The translations under genes and the position numbers were made by a program. 13,378 nt of DNA from assembly GCA_034007295.1 (NCBI GenBank), contig JAVERC010000067.1:1-13378 (forward strand), given 5' to 3'. The DNA is from JACKCP01 sp034007295. Lineage in GTDB: Bacteria > Desulfobacterota > Desulfobacteria > Desulfobacterales > JACKCP01. The notes beneath the pieces were generated by a model. That model was not told where the DNA came from. It saw nothing but the letters and a program-made list of their open reading frames with translations, and ran no database searches. Of the stretch, positions 1 through 8,215 are shown in pieces (the first letter of the stretch is position 1; each line of letters begins with the position of its first letter).

Positions 1-325
1 CTGCAAGTCCTGTACAGGGAACACCTATTATATATAGCTGGTCACGCTTGATTTTGTTTTCTATTATATGAGTTACAAGGTTTCTGCTGTCACATCCCTT
101 TACTACTATTCCTACCTTGTCTTTACGGTTGGTTACATAATTTACAAGGTTCATGCGGCAGTTGCAGTCAAATACTAAATTCTCTGCTTCCTTTTCACTT
201 TTTGCCATGTAGGGCTCGGACATGTAGCCTAGCGTTCCTTTGCGAAACCCTATTACCACATCTACCTTCCCTTCGCTTAATATCTTTTTGGATATCTCTT
301 TTATTTTATCTGTATATGCGTCCAT
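1..325 (-). CDS. FrhB/FdhB-like flavin and Fe-S redox subunit (partial, N-terminal part)
   Basis: Incomplete gene: 108 codons from an ATG at 325 run off the left edge. Visible segments are GFRKGTL near the start, FDCNCRMN, VGIVVKGCDSRN and IIGVPCTG. They resemble the N-terminal part of proteins annotated as coenzyme F420-reducing hydrogenase/dehydrogenase beta subunit (FrhB/FdhB family), which carry FAD and Fe-S clusters and pass electrons between a carrier and a partner enzyme. The start overlaps the mvhD stop by one base (TAATG), so translation is probably coupled and the protein probably works with MvhD and HdrA. The electron carrier cannot be told from this fragment: F420, ferredoxin or another are all possible. 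Family call by recalled motif resemblance; moderate confidence. Confidence 0.6.
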   Translation of the reverse strand, partial: MDAYTDKIKEISKKILSEGKVDVVIGFRKGTLGYMSEPYMAKSEKEAENLVFDCNCRMNLVNYVTNRKDKVGIVVKGCDSRNLVTHIIENKIKRDQLYIIGVPCTGLA

Positions 326-762
326 TATTCAGTATCCTTAGTTGGGTAACGCTTAACAAATTTTTTATTCGGGCCAAGTACTTTTACTTTTTCACAGACT
401 TCCTTTGCAACATCTGCAAATTTTACTGCTTCAGCAGATGAAATCCATGAAAAATGAAGCCTGTCTTTTTCAAGACCTACAAATTCCATAAGGTCTTTGA
501 AAAGCTGAAATTTACGGCGTGCATAGTAATTACCTTCCAGGTAATGGCAGTCTCCGGGATGTCAGCCGGAAACCCATACTGCATCTGCACCTTCCCTTAA
601 AGCCGAAAGAAAAAATTTAGGGCTCATTCTTCCTGTACATGGTATTCTGATTACCCTGACATTGTCAGGATACTGAAAACGGCTTACTCCTGCAAGATCT
701 GCTGCACCGTAGCTGCACCAGTTGCAGAGAAAACTTACTATTTTTGGTTCATATTCACTCAT
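325..762 (-). CDS. mvhD: MvhD-type hydrogenase iron-sulfur subunit, selenoprotein (Sec67)
   Basis: Read with the in-frame TGA at 562-564 as selenocysteine, this is 145 aa, the usual size for MvhD/VhuD. The sequence runs FLCNWCSYG (C13, C16), IPCTGR (C42), then SG-U67-HPGDC72HYLEGNYYARRK. Family members normally have Cys at position 67, in the motif GCHPGDCHY. MvhD is a [2Fe-2S] protein that carries electrons from a hydrogenase or formate dehydrogenase to HdrA. The ATG at 762 is preferred because AAGGAG lies 7 bases upstream; an in-frame TTG at 768 lies almost on that RBS. Sequence after the TGA matches the family to the end without a frame change, so this is readthrough, not a broken gene. 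It follows hdrA by 58 bases and overlaps the next gene by one. Confidence 0.93.
529..564 (-). promoter_or_regulatory. Sec UGA codon and putative bacterial SECIS in mvhD
   Basis: The UGA (564-562) is followed after 16 bases by a perfect 7-bp stem, ATTACCT / AGGTAAT, with a GGA loop (545-529). Opening one pair gives a UGGAA loop. Bacterial SECIS elements sit within the coding region just after the UGA, with an apical loop about 16-37 bases downstream that has a G in its first two positions. This one fits both rules. Its role in SelB binding is inferred from that. Confidence 0.72.
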
Positions 763-786
763 TGCCAAACTCCTTGATATATAAAA

Positions 787-811
787 TCTCCGCTTTTGTT
801 AAAAGCGGAGA
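787..811 (-). terminator. Intercistronic hairpin between hdrA and mvhD
   Basis: An 11-bp perfect inverted repeat (minus-strand left arm TCTCCGCTTTT) with a 3-base AAC loop lies between the hdrA stop and the mvhD RBS. On the minus strand it is followed by ATTTTATATATC, a weak U-rich tail. It could be a leaky terminator or an RNA-stability element setting the HdrA:MvhD ratio. Full termination seems unlikely because mvhD and the next gene have no other visible promoter. Confidence 0.5.
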
Positions 812-820
812 ATCCTTGGT

Positions 821-3800
821 TTATGCGTTGACTGCAAAAATCTGGCTGAAAATCTGATCATTGTCAAAACCATTATGGTGAATTGCACCAGAACGGCATG
901 ATGCAACACAAAGACCACAGCCCTTGCAAAGAACAGGGTTGATTTGAGCCCTTCCTGTAAAAGGTCCTTCTGTTATAAATGAAGGTGCAGAATACGGACA
1001 AACGCTTACGCAGATTCCGCAGCCACTGCAAAGAACAGGATCGACTCTTGCAATCTGACCGCTTGTAAAAATTTCCTTTCTTGCAAGAAGAGTAATAGCT
1101 CTTGAAGCAGCAGCCTTACCCTGGGCTATGGCTTCTTCAATTGGTTTTGGATAATGTGCCATACCTGCAAGAAAAACACCGTCAGTTGCAAACTCTGAAG
1201 GTCCAAGCTTAGCATGAGCTTCAATAAAGAATCCGTCGTCATTCATAGGAAGCTTATAAAACTGTGCAAGATCATTTACAGTATTTGGAATAATAGCTGT
1301 TGCAAGAGTTATAACATCAGGCTCTATTTCAAGATCACGGTTAAGAACATGATCTTTTACAACTACTTTTAAATTTCCATCTTCAACTGAAACCTTAGGC
1401 TTATTTTCCAGATCATATCTTACAAAAATAACACCAACATCTCTTGCTTCTTTGTAAAGATATTCTTTTTCACCGTAAGTTCTGATATCTCTGTAAAGAA
1501 TAAATACATTCATATCAGGCTTGCGGCGTTTCAATTCAAGTGCATTGTCAACTGAATGAGTACAGCATACTCTTGAGCAGTATGGTCTTTCAGGCTCACG
1601 AGAACCAACACACTGAATAAACACTGCACAATCAGCATCTTTTACAAGAGAATCGTCAGATTTCATTTTTTGGTCTAAATCAAGACTTGTTAAAACCCTT
1701 GAATCTTTACCATACATATATTCAGTTGGTGTATATGGTTTTGCTCCAGTAGCCATAACAGCCACACCATGGTCAAGAAATGCCTCTTTACCATTTTCAT
1801 TGAGTTTTGCTTTAAAGTTTCCAACAAAACCATCAACATTTTCTATTGTAGTATTAAGATGAACCTTAATTTTATCATTTGAATTTATAGTTTCAACAAG
1901 CTCTGCTACCTTATCTGCTATAACTTCACCCTTGGGAGTTTTGTAAAGCTTGAGTGCATTACCGCCAAGCCTGTCTGATTTTTCTATAATATGAGTTTCA
2001 TAACCTTGAATGGCAAGAGTTTCAGCAGCAGCCATACCTGCAAGACCGCCTCCAACTATCATGGCAGTCTGTCCAACCTGAAGCTGAGCTTCTGTAAGAG
2101 GATTTTGAAGTGCAACCTTTGCTACACCCATTCTTACAAGATCCATTGCCTTTTCAGTTGCCTTTTCAGGAGATTCCTTATGAACCCATGAATCCTGGTT
2201 TCTTATGTTGACCATTTCAAACATGTATTTATTAAGACCAGCAGCCATAAGAGTTTCCTGGAAAAGAGGCTCATGGGTCTTTGGAGTACATGCAGCAACA
2301 ACTATTCTGTTAAGATTTTGCTCTTTGATAATTTGAGTCATCTTGTCCTGGGTATCCTGGGAACAGGAGAACATATTATCGCCAGTATATTCAACAAAAG
2401 GAAGACTCTTTGCATACTCAGCAACAGCAGGAACATTAACAACACCGCCAATGTTAATACCGCAGTGACATACAAAAACACCAATTCTTGGAGCTTCGCC
2501 AAAAACATCTCTTTCAGGTGTGGTCTGAATTTCCTTGAGCAAAGTACCACGGGCCGGAGCAAGGCCTTCACCTGCAACACCTGCAGCAGCACTTGCGTCA
2601 ACCATAGATTGGGGAATATCCCTTGGTCCAAGAAAAGCACCTGATGCAACAATACCTTTTCTTGATGTCTGAACAGGAGTAAATGTTCCTGTCTGTGCAA
2701 AATTACCAGGGGTAAGCTCAATATTAAGAGTTTTTGCAAGTTCAATTGTTGAAGGATCTATTTCAAGTCCAACTGAAAGAACAATCATGTTGAAAACTTC
2801 TGTTTTGATCTTTCCATGGTCATCAACATATCTGACTTCAAGATCTTCCGTTTCAGGAACAGGATTTATTGTATGCACCCTGCTTCTTACAAAGCGGACT
2901 CCATCATCTTTTGCTTTTTCGTAATAACGCTCAAAATCTTTTCCATGGGTTCTCATATCCATGTAAAAAATTGCACAGTCTAGGTCACCGGCTGAATGTT
3001 CCTTGGCAATAACAGCTTCCTTAATTGCATACATACAGCACACAGATGAGCAGTATCCATTATCACAGCGGTTTATGTCCCTTGAACCTATACACTGGAA
3101 AAAAGCAACTTTTTTTGGTTCTTCATGATCTTTTGACTGCTTTACAAGATGACCAAGAGTTGGGCCTGAAGCAGAAAGAAGTCTTTCAAACTCAAGAGCT
3201 GTAACTACGTTTGGGAATTTAGTATACTGATATGTATCAAAAACCGAAGGATCAAAGGCTTTAAAACCAGGAGCAAGAACAACTGAACCTACGTTAATTT
3301 TAACGGTTTCAGGTTTATCATCATAATTTATAGCTCCGGTAGGGCATGTTTTTTCACAAATTCCGCACTTTCCCTTTGTTAATTTGATACATTGTTCAGG
3401 ATCAATTGCAAACTTAAGAGGAACAGCCTGATCATATTCAACATAAATGGCTTTTCTTTTGTTTAGACCTGCGTTGTACTCATTATCTACCTTTTTGGGA
3501 CATTTTTCTACACAGGCACCACAAGCAATACACTTGTTCATGTCTACGTATCTGGGCTTTTTAAGAACCTCAACTTCAAAATTTCCCGCTTCTCCTGAAA
3601 TTGATGTAACTTCGCTTAAAGTCATCAACTCAATATTCTGATGCCGGCCGACCTCGACCAGTTTAGGTGAGATAATTCACATCGCACAGTCGTTGGTTGG
3701 GAATGTCTTGTCCAGCTGGGCCATTACACCGCCGATGGACGGTTTTTTTTCAACCAGGTAGACATAATACCCGGCGTCAGCTAGATCAAGGGCGGTCTGC

Positions 3801-3856
3801 ATCCCTGTGATACCACCGCCAACAACCATCGCGGATCCAACGATTTCTTTTGACAT
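821..3856 (-). CDS. hdrA: HdrA-type flavin and Fe-S subunit, selenoprotein (Sec60), two-module form
   Basis: With the TGA at 3677-3679 read as Sec, the protein is 1011 aa. It has a first FAD site (VVGGGITG, 11-18) and then TNDCAMU60, where the family has Cys. Two Fe-S motifs follow (C109-x2-C-x2-C-x3-C119; C156, C164, C167, C171), then a CHCG segment (463-466) like the N-terminus of methanogen HdrA. A second FAD site lies at VGGGLAG (601-607), and two C-terminal 4Fe-4S motifs at C943-C953 and C977-C987. HdrA is the flavin subunit of heterodisulfide reductase and related electron-bifurcating complexes in the cytoplasm. Methanogen HdrA is about 650 aa with one FAD domain, so this is an extended form with a second FAD module. 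The ATG at 3856 has AGGAG 8 bases upstream. GC is clearly higher over residues ~7-78 than after. It heads the operon with mvhD; no hdrB or hdrC is in the window. Confidence 0.93.
3644..3679 (-). promoter_or_regulatory. Sec UGA codon and putative bacterial SECIS in hdrA
   Basis: The UGA (3679-3677) is followed after 15 bases by CTGGTCG - AGGT - CGGCCGG (3661-3644), a 7-bp stem with two G-U pairs and an AGGU loop carrying G in second place. The loop starts 22 bases after the UGA, nearly the same as in mvhD. The stem is GC-rich where the mvhD stem is AT-rich, so the two share shape and spacing but not sequence, as expected of SECIS elements. Confidence 0.7.
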
Positions 3857-3930
3857 AATCTCTTCTCCTGTTAAAAATTTTGCAAAAATTGCTGTTTTTT
3901 TCTGCAACTTTTCAGATATTAAACTTTTGC

Positions 3931-3945
3931 CGGGTTAAAAACCCG
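3931..3945. other. Small inverted repeat in the hdrA-miaA divergent region
   Basis: CGGGTT - AAA - AACCCG, a 6-bp perfect stem, lies in the 255-base region between the divergent hdrA and miaA starts, 75 bases upstream of the hdrA ATG. It could be a hairpin in the hdrA leader or a dimeric regulator site. No U-tract follows on the minus strand, so it is not a standard terminator. The function is unknown, and it may be chance. Confidence 0.3.
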
Positions 3946-4028
3946 ACTATTGATTTTTTAGCCAAATTCAGAGTTTATTTATTTAAATATTCTATCAGCA
4001 AACATATCCATATCGGCTATTTTAAAGG

Positions 4029-4056
4029 TTGTCAATACATTTAGTTCTGTTATATA
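4029..4056 (+). promoter_or_regulatory. Possible sigma-70-type promoter for miaA
   Basis: TTGTCA (4029-4034), a 16-base spacer and TATATA (4051-4056) lie about 55 bases before the miaA ATG. The match is reasonable, but the region is AT-rich and such matches are common, so confidence is low. Confidence 0.35.
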
Positions 4057-4111
4057 CCATCAGAAAATATTTAAAATTTGATACCTTATTTAAAAATAAA
4101 GAATATAAACC

Positions 4112-5041
4112 ATGGCTGAAAAACTTCCAAAAATTGTAATTATATGCGGGCCGACCGGAATTGGCAAAACTTCAATGACAATTGAGCTTTTTTCAAAATT
4201 CCCATCAATTATAATTAGTGCTGATTCCATGCAGGTTTATAAACTTATGGATATTGGCACTGCAAAACCAAGCCCTGAAGAAAACCAAAAAGCATTTCAC
4301 CACCTCACAGACATGTGTTTCCCAGATGAGGAATTTGATGCAGGAAAATTTGCACAAGAAGCTGACAAGCTTATTAAAAAAGCAGATATGGAAAAAAAAA
4401 TTTCCATTATTGCAGGCGGAACAGGGCTTTACATAAAAGCTCTTACTCATGGTATTTTCAGGTCCAAGCCTGCCGACAAAGCTGCTCTTGAACTTCTTTA
4501 TGACCTTGAAAAAAAAAACGGACATGGTTTTTTAAAAAAACTTTTACAAAATCATGACCCTGAATCTGCATCAAAAATTCATGAAAATGATATATTCAGG
4601 CTTGCAAGAGCACTTGAATGTTTTTTTTCTACCGGCCAAAAAATATCAAACCTCCAGGAAAAAGATAGGAACAGCAAAAAACAAAAATACCAAATATTAA
4701 AAATCGGTCTTTGCATTGAAAGAGAAATTCTTTATCAAAGGATTGAAGCAAGAGTTGACCAGATGATAGAAAACGGGCTTTTAAATGAAGTAATAAATTT
4801 AAGGAATATGGGATATTCCACAAATCTCAAGTCAATGTCTTCAATCGGCTATAAACACATGAATTTTGTTATAGACAAAGAACTTTCACTAGAAGAGGCA
4901 GTATCTCTTATGAAAAGAGATACAAGAAGATATGCCAAAAGACAGCTCACATGGTTTAGAGCAGATAAAGATATTCACTGGCTTTTGCCCCATGAAACTG
5001 AAAAGGCGGCTAAGCTTATTAATAATTTTATAAAAAGCTGA
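4112..5041 (+). CDS. miaA: tRNA dimethylallyltransferase MiaA
   Basis: 309 aa, normal for the family. MiaA moves a dimethylallyl group from DMAPP to N6 of A37 in tRNAs that read codons starting with U. Visible hallmarks are the P-loop GPTGIGKT (13-20), ISADSMQVYKLMDIGTAKP just after it, HHLTD, the GGTGLYIKAL segment, and the C-terminal IGYK region followed by RDTRRYAKRQLTWFR. No strong RBS precedes the ATG at 4112. The gene is divergent from hdrA and convergent with the DUF4124 gene. It is an ordinary housekeeping gene with no visible damage. Confidence 0.96.
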   Translation: MAEKLPKIVIICGPTGIGKTSMTIELFSKFPSIIISADSMQVYKLMDIGTAKPSPEENQKAFHHLTDMCFPDEEFDAGKFAQEADKLIKKADMEKKISIIAGGTGLYIKALTHGIFRSKPADKAALELLYDLEKKNGHGFLKKLLQNHDPESASKIHENDIFRLARALECFFSTGQKISNLQEKDRNSKKQKYQILKIGLCIEREILYQRIEARVDQMIENGLLNEVINLRNMGYSTNLKSMSSIGYKHMNFVIDKELSLEEAVSLMKRDTRRYAKRQLTWFRADKDIHWLLPHETEKAAKLINNFIKS

Positions 5042-5112
5042 TTACCAACCAGAAAGAAATCATTTTCCAGGTTCAAAGCCAAATAATCAAAAACATTCGA
5101 TTAATTTCAAAA

Positions 5113-5173
5113 TTAAAAATTTTGAACCTAGCTTTAGAATGAAAAAAGGCCGTTTTCCTTGAGCGGCTATTTA
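5113..5173. repeat. Decayed half copy of the ~145-base palindromic element
   Basis: The stretch ATTAAAAATTTTGAA...CTTTAGAATG...AAAAAAGGCCGTTTTCC...GAGCGGCTATTTAA lines up with the right half of the copy at 11262-11408 (ATTAAATTTTGAA...CTTTAGAATGGAC...AAAAAAGGCAGTTTTCG...AAGCAATGATTTAA) with a few substitutions and a small gap. The left half is not recognisable, although GGTTCAAA (5070-5077) can still pair with TTTGAACC (5121-5128). It lies between the convergent miaA and DUF4124 genes, and its end covers the last codons and stop of the latter. Confidence 0.7.
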
Positions 5174-5688
5174 ATTTTTTGTTCACTGACTTTTTTATTA
5201 TAGACATCAAGATCTTTTTGATACTGAACTCTTTTGTCTTCATAATTTTTTATCATTGCATTTACACTTTCAAATTTTTCAAGATATTCGTTTTTTTGTT
5301 TTTTGGTTCTCACTTTTTGTCTTAAAATTTCGAGTTCTTTTTGATTTTCTAAAAGGCTTTTATATTCGGACTCAAGAGCTTTTTTTCTTTTAACAAGCTC
5401 ATCTGCTTCATTTTTTAAAAGTGAAACAGCCTGCTGTCCCTCACTTTCTTCTTTTTGCTCAAAATTTTCTGCAACAGGCTCTGAATTTTTATAAAAATCA
5501 GGTTTAATTTCCCTGCTAATATCGACTTGATTTTTAAATTGATTTGGAACATTTGAATAATTATCAGTATAATGAATTACTCCAGATTCATCAGTATAAC
5601 TGTATAATTCAGCAATTGCATTGGAAGAAAAAAAGAAATATAACAATGTAAAAGTAAATATCCTAAAAAAATTTTTACTAGATAACAT
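5167..5688 (-). CDS. Secreted DUF4124-domain protein with coiled coil
   Basis: 173 aa. The N-terminus is a signal peptide (basic SSKNFFR, hydrophobic core, likely cut after SNAIA), then ELYSYTDESGVIHYTDNYSNVP, which matches the DUF4124 pattern of W/YxDxxGxxHyTD. The rest, from about residue 75, is charged and heptad-like, rich in Lys, Glu and Leu, and probably a coiled coil. DUF4124 proteins are periplasmic or envelope proteins of unknown function. The ATG at 5688 has GGAG 8 bases upstream. The gene is divergent from the lipoprotein gene at 5785. Its last codons and TAG stop overlap the decayed repeat at 5113-5173, so the C-terminus may have been changed by it. Confidence 0.8.
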   Translation of the reverse strand: MLSSKNFFRIFTFTLLYFFFSSNAIAELYSYTDESGVIHYTDNYSNVPNQFKNQVDISREIKPDFYKNSEPVAENFEQKEESEGQQAVSLLKNEADELVKRKKALESEYKSLLENQKELEILRQKVRTKKQKNEYLEKFESVNAMIKNYEDKRVQYQKDLDVYNKKVSEQKIK

Positions 5689-5784
5689 ACCATTCTCCGT
5701 TTTATTTAAAATTTGACAAACAAGAATAATTTCAGGTACCTCAAAAATATTAAAAGAAAAAAACTAAAATTCAAAGGCTTTAAT

Positions 5785-7671
5785 ATGCAAAACAAAAAAA
5801 TTTTTATTCTTACATTACTAATTGCCATAAACACAGGATGTGGTCTTTTTAAAAAAAATGAATTTCAACACAATTATTCAGACTTTGAAAAAACAAAATT
5901 TGAAACGGCACAAAAAGCTTTTAATGACAGACAATACCAAAAAGCTCAAAATCTTTATATGCAGTTCATAAAAGAATTTCCTGATTCAGGACTTGTTCCT
6001 GAAGCATACTTGAAAACAGCACTAATAACCGAATCTAAAAATACTGAACAAGCACTTGAAATCTATTTTAAGATTATAAAGGAATATTCAAATTCAGAAG
6101 CATTTTTCGAAGCTTCAATTCATGCAGCTAATATTCTTATAGATACTGAAAAAACTCAACAAGCCCTTTTATTATGCGAAACCGCTTTAGCCAAAACAAA
6201 TTCCGAAAATATGAAAATCAGATTTTTATACATTAAGGCTAATGCATTATTAAAACTTGAAAAATATTACAAAGCAGTACAAATTTATAATGAAATATAC
6301 TTAAAAGACCCTATTCAATATTCTTTGATAAGGCCCCTTATTGCCAGAACAGCCTCCAAAATGGATAAAGAATCTCTTTTAAAATCATTTGATCTTTTTT
6401 TAAATAATGATGCTTCTGCCTTATTTAAAAAATATTATGCCCTTACGCTTTTGAAAGCCAATGATCCAGCAGGTGCAAAAAAACTCCTTAATGACATTTT
6501 AGATAATTACCCTTCAACCGAAACCTATGCAGAAGCAAAAAGAGAACTTGAACTGATAGAAAAAAAAGGAAAAGTTTCAATTGGTGTAATTCTCCCACTT
6601 TCAGGGCAATTCGCTCCATATGGTCAAATGGCTTTAAAAGCAATTCAATTTGCTGTTTCTGATTTCACTTTTAAAAATCCAGATATTAAAATAAATCTTT
6701 TAATTGAAGATAATAAATCACTTGATTCAGGGTCAGAGGAAGCAGCAAAAAATTTAATTGAAAACAAAGTGTCTGCGATAATAGGACCATTTCATACAGC
6801 TGAAAAGGCCTGTTTGTATGCAGAAAAAAATCTTATACCAATAATTTCAATGACCCATAAACCATCTATCACTAAAAACAGCAGTTTCGTTTTCAGACAT
6901 TTTATAACTCCTTCCATGCAGGCTGAAGCACTTATAAGCTTTGCAAAAGAGATACTATCTATAGATACATTTGCAATCTTATATCCAGATGAATCATACG
7001 GAAAAACATTTATGAATGCTTTTTTTGATTCAGCACTAAAAAACAACTGTAAAATCATGGGAGTAGAAAAATACAATCCTGATTCTGCTGATTTTTCAGA
7101 GCCAATAAAAAAAATTACAGGTATTTATTATGAGGATTTAAGAGAAAATAAAACAGAAAATAAAAACAAATCAACCAACGACAAATTACAGCCCGTAATT
7201 GATTTTAAGGCTGTATTTATACCTGACGGGCCCATAAAAGCAGCTTCACTTGCACCCCAGCTTGCATATTTTGATGTTTATGATGCAATCTTTTTTGGTC
7301 CAAACCTTTGGAATGACGAATCTCTTATAAAATCCAGCGAAGGATATATTAAAAAAGCATATTTCACAGCTCTTTTTTTTGATCAGTCAGATGATGAAAA
7401 CATAAAAAACTTTTCCAAAGCATATGAATCATTGTTTGGACAAAAGCCGGGCTTTATTGAAGCAATCAGTTATGACAGTGCAATGATCATATTTGATTCA
7501 GTAAAAAAAGCAGGTTCCGCATCACCTCAATTAATAAGGGACGCCATTCTTTCTACTTCAGTTTTTCAAACAATTACAGGCCCAACTTTTTTTGAAATAA
7601 ACGGAGAATGTGTCAAGGAACTTATTATTCTTAAGTCAGATTCAAAAGGAATCAGAAAAGCAAAATTTTAA
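5785..7671 (+). CDS. Lipoprotein with TPR-like N-terminus and periplasmic-binding domain (LpoA-like)
   Basis: 628 aa from the ATG at 5785. An upstream in-frame TTG at 5713 would hide the signal peptide and is rejected. The start MQNKKIFILTLLIAINTGC is a lipoprotein signal with Cys19 as the lipidated residue; Gly follows, with no Asp at +2, so outer-membrane sorting is likely. Residues ~30-255 are helical and contain TPR-like repeats (KAFNDRQYQKAQNLYMQFIKEFP and similar). From residue 263 (KVSIGVILPLSGQFAPYGQ) to the end is a type I periplasmic-binding fold like branched-chain amino acid receptors. This order, TPR then binding fold on a lipoprotein, is that of LpoA, the outer-membrane activator of penicillin-binding protein 1A. 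A solute receptor is the other possibility, but no transporter genes are adjacent. It sits 10 bases before the macrodomain gene. Confidence 0.78.
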   Translation: MQNKKIFILTLLIAINTGCGLFKKNEFQHNYSDFEKTKFETAQKAFNDRQYQKAQNLYMQFIKEFPDSGLVPEAYLKTALITESKNTEQALEIYFKIIKEYSNSEAFFEASIHAANILIDTEKTQQALLLCETALAKTNSENMKIRFLYIKANALLKLEKYYKAVQIYNEIYLKDPIQYSLIRPLIARTASKMDKESLLKSFDLFLNNDASALFKKYYALTLLKANDPAGAKKLLNDILDNYPSTETYAEAKRELELIEKKGKVSIGVILPLSGQFAPYGQMALKAIQFAVSDFTFKNPDIKINLLIEDNKSLDSGSEEAAKNLIENKVSAIIGPFHTAEKACLYAEKNLIPIISMTHKPSITKNSSFVFRHFITPSMQAEALISFAKEILSIDTFAILYPDESYGKTFMNAFFDSALKNNCKIMGVEKYNPDSADFSEPIKKITGIYYEDLRENKTENKNKSTNDKLQPVIDFKAVFIPDGPIKAASLAPQLAYFDVYDAIFFGPNLWNDESLIKSSEGYIKKAYFTALFFDQSDDENIKNFSKAYESLFGQKPGFIEAISYDSAMIIFDSVKKAGSASPQLIRDAILSTSVFQTITGPTFFEINGECVKELIILKSDSKGIRKAKF

Positions 7672-7681
7672 AGGACAAAAT

Positions 7682-8215
7682 ATGGATAAATTATTAAATA
7701 AAATTAAAATAATAAAAGGCGACATAACAAAAATTAAAGCCCATGCAATTGTAAATGCAGCCAACAACTCCCTTCTTGGAGGAGGTGGTGTTGACGGAGC
7801 AATTCATCTGGCTGCCGGAAAAGAACTTCTTGAAGAGTGCAGAAAATTAAATGGCTGCAATACAGGCGAAGCAAAAATTACCAAAGCATATAATATCAAA
7901 ACAGCTGAATATATAATTCACACCCCTGGTCCTGTGTACAAAAATCTTGACAAAGACCCTTTGCTTCTTGAAAATTCCTATAAAAATTCTCTTTTGATAG
8001 CAAATTCAAAAAAACTTAATTCCATTGCCTTTCCTGCCATAAGCTGCGGTGTTTATGGATATCCAAAAGACAAAGCAGCAGAAATTGCAATCAAGACTTC
8101 AATTAATTTTTTAAAACAAAACAATTTTCCAAATGAGATTATTTTTGTTCTTTTTTCAGATGAATTAAAAAAAATTTATGATGAAACTTTAGAAAAACTA
8201 AAAGCAGATTTTTAA
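7682..8215 (+). CDS. Macrodomain ADP-ribose hydrolase (O-acetyl-ADP-ribose deacetylase type)
   Basis: 177 aa, a single macrodomain. It has KGDITKIKAHAIVNAANNSLLGGGG, in which N25-AAN and the Asp of GGVDGAIH (D38) mark the MacroD/YmdB catalytic type. GEAKITKAYNI, IIHTPGPVY and ISCGVYGYPKDKA (the phosphate-binding loop) follow. Such enzymes remove ADP-ribose from acidic residues or deacetylate O-acetyl-ADP-ribose in the cytoplasm. The motif before GPVY has Pro where Val is usual (HTVGPVW in many homologues). The ATG at 7682 is chosen because AAAGGA overlaps the previous stop at the right distance; an in-frame start at 7610 lies inside the lipoprotein gene. Probably cotranscribed with the lipoprotein gene, though no functional link is known to me. 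Confidence 0.93.
   Translation: MDKLLNKIKIIKGDITKIKAHAIVNAANNSLLGGGGVDGAIHLAAGKELLEECRKLNGCNTGEAKITKAYNIKTAEYIIHTPGPVYKNLDKDPLLLENSYKNSLLIANSKKLNSIAFPAISCGVYGYPKDKAAEIAIKTSINFLKQNNFPNEIIFVLFSDELKKIYDETLEKLKADF

Noticed and set aside
562..564. mvhD as a pseudogene with a nonsense mutation
   Set aside because: Family sequence resumes exactly in frame after the UGA, the lost residue is a conserved Cys, a SECIS-like stem follows, and the same pattern occurs in hdrA.
2273..2644. Plus-strand open frame inside hdrA
   Set aside because: It lies opposite a strongly conserved gene, has no domain I recognise and no RBS; a shadow of hdrA codons.
3628..3679. hdrA as two separate genes, a 76-aa and a 935-aa protein
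   Set aside because: The 16 codons between the UGA and the second ORF encode IISPKLVEVGRHQNIEL, which is conserved HdrA sequence; no RBS precedes an internal start.
5713..5784. Longer start (TTG) for the LpoA-like lipoprotein
   Set aside because: It would place 24 charged residues before a clear lipoprotein signal peptide, and it has no good RBS.
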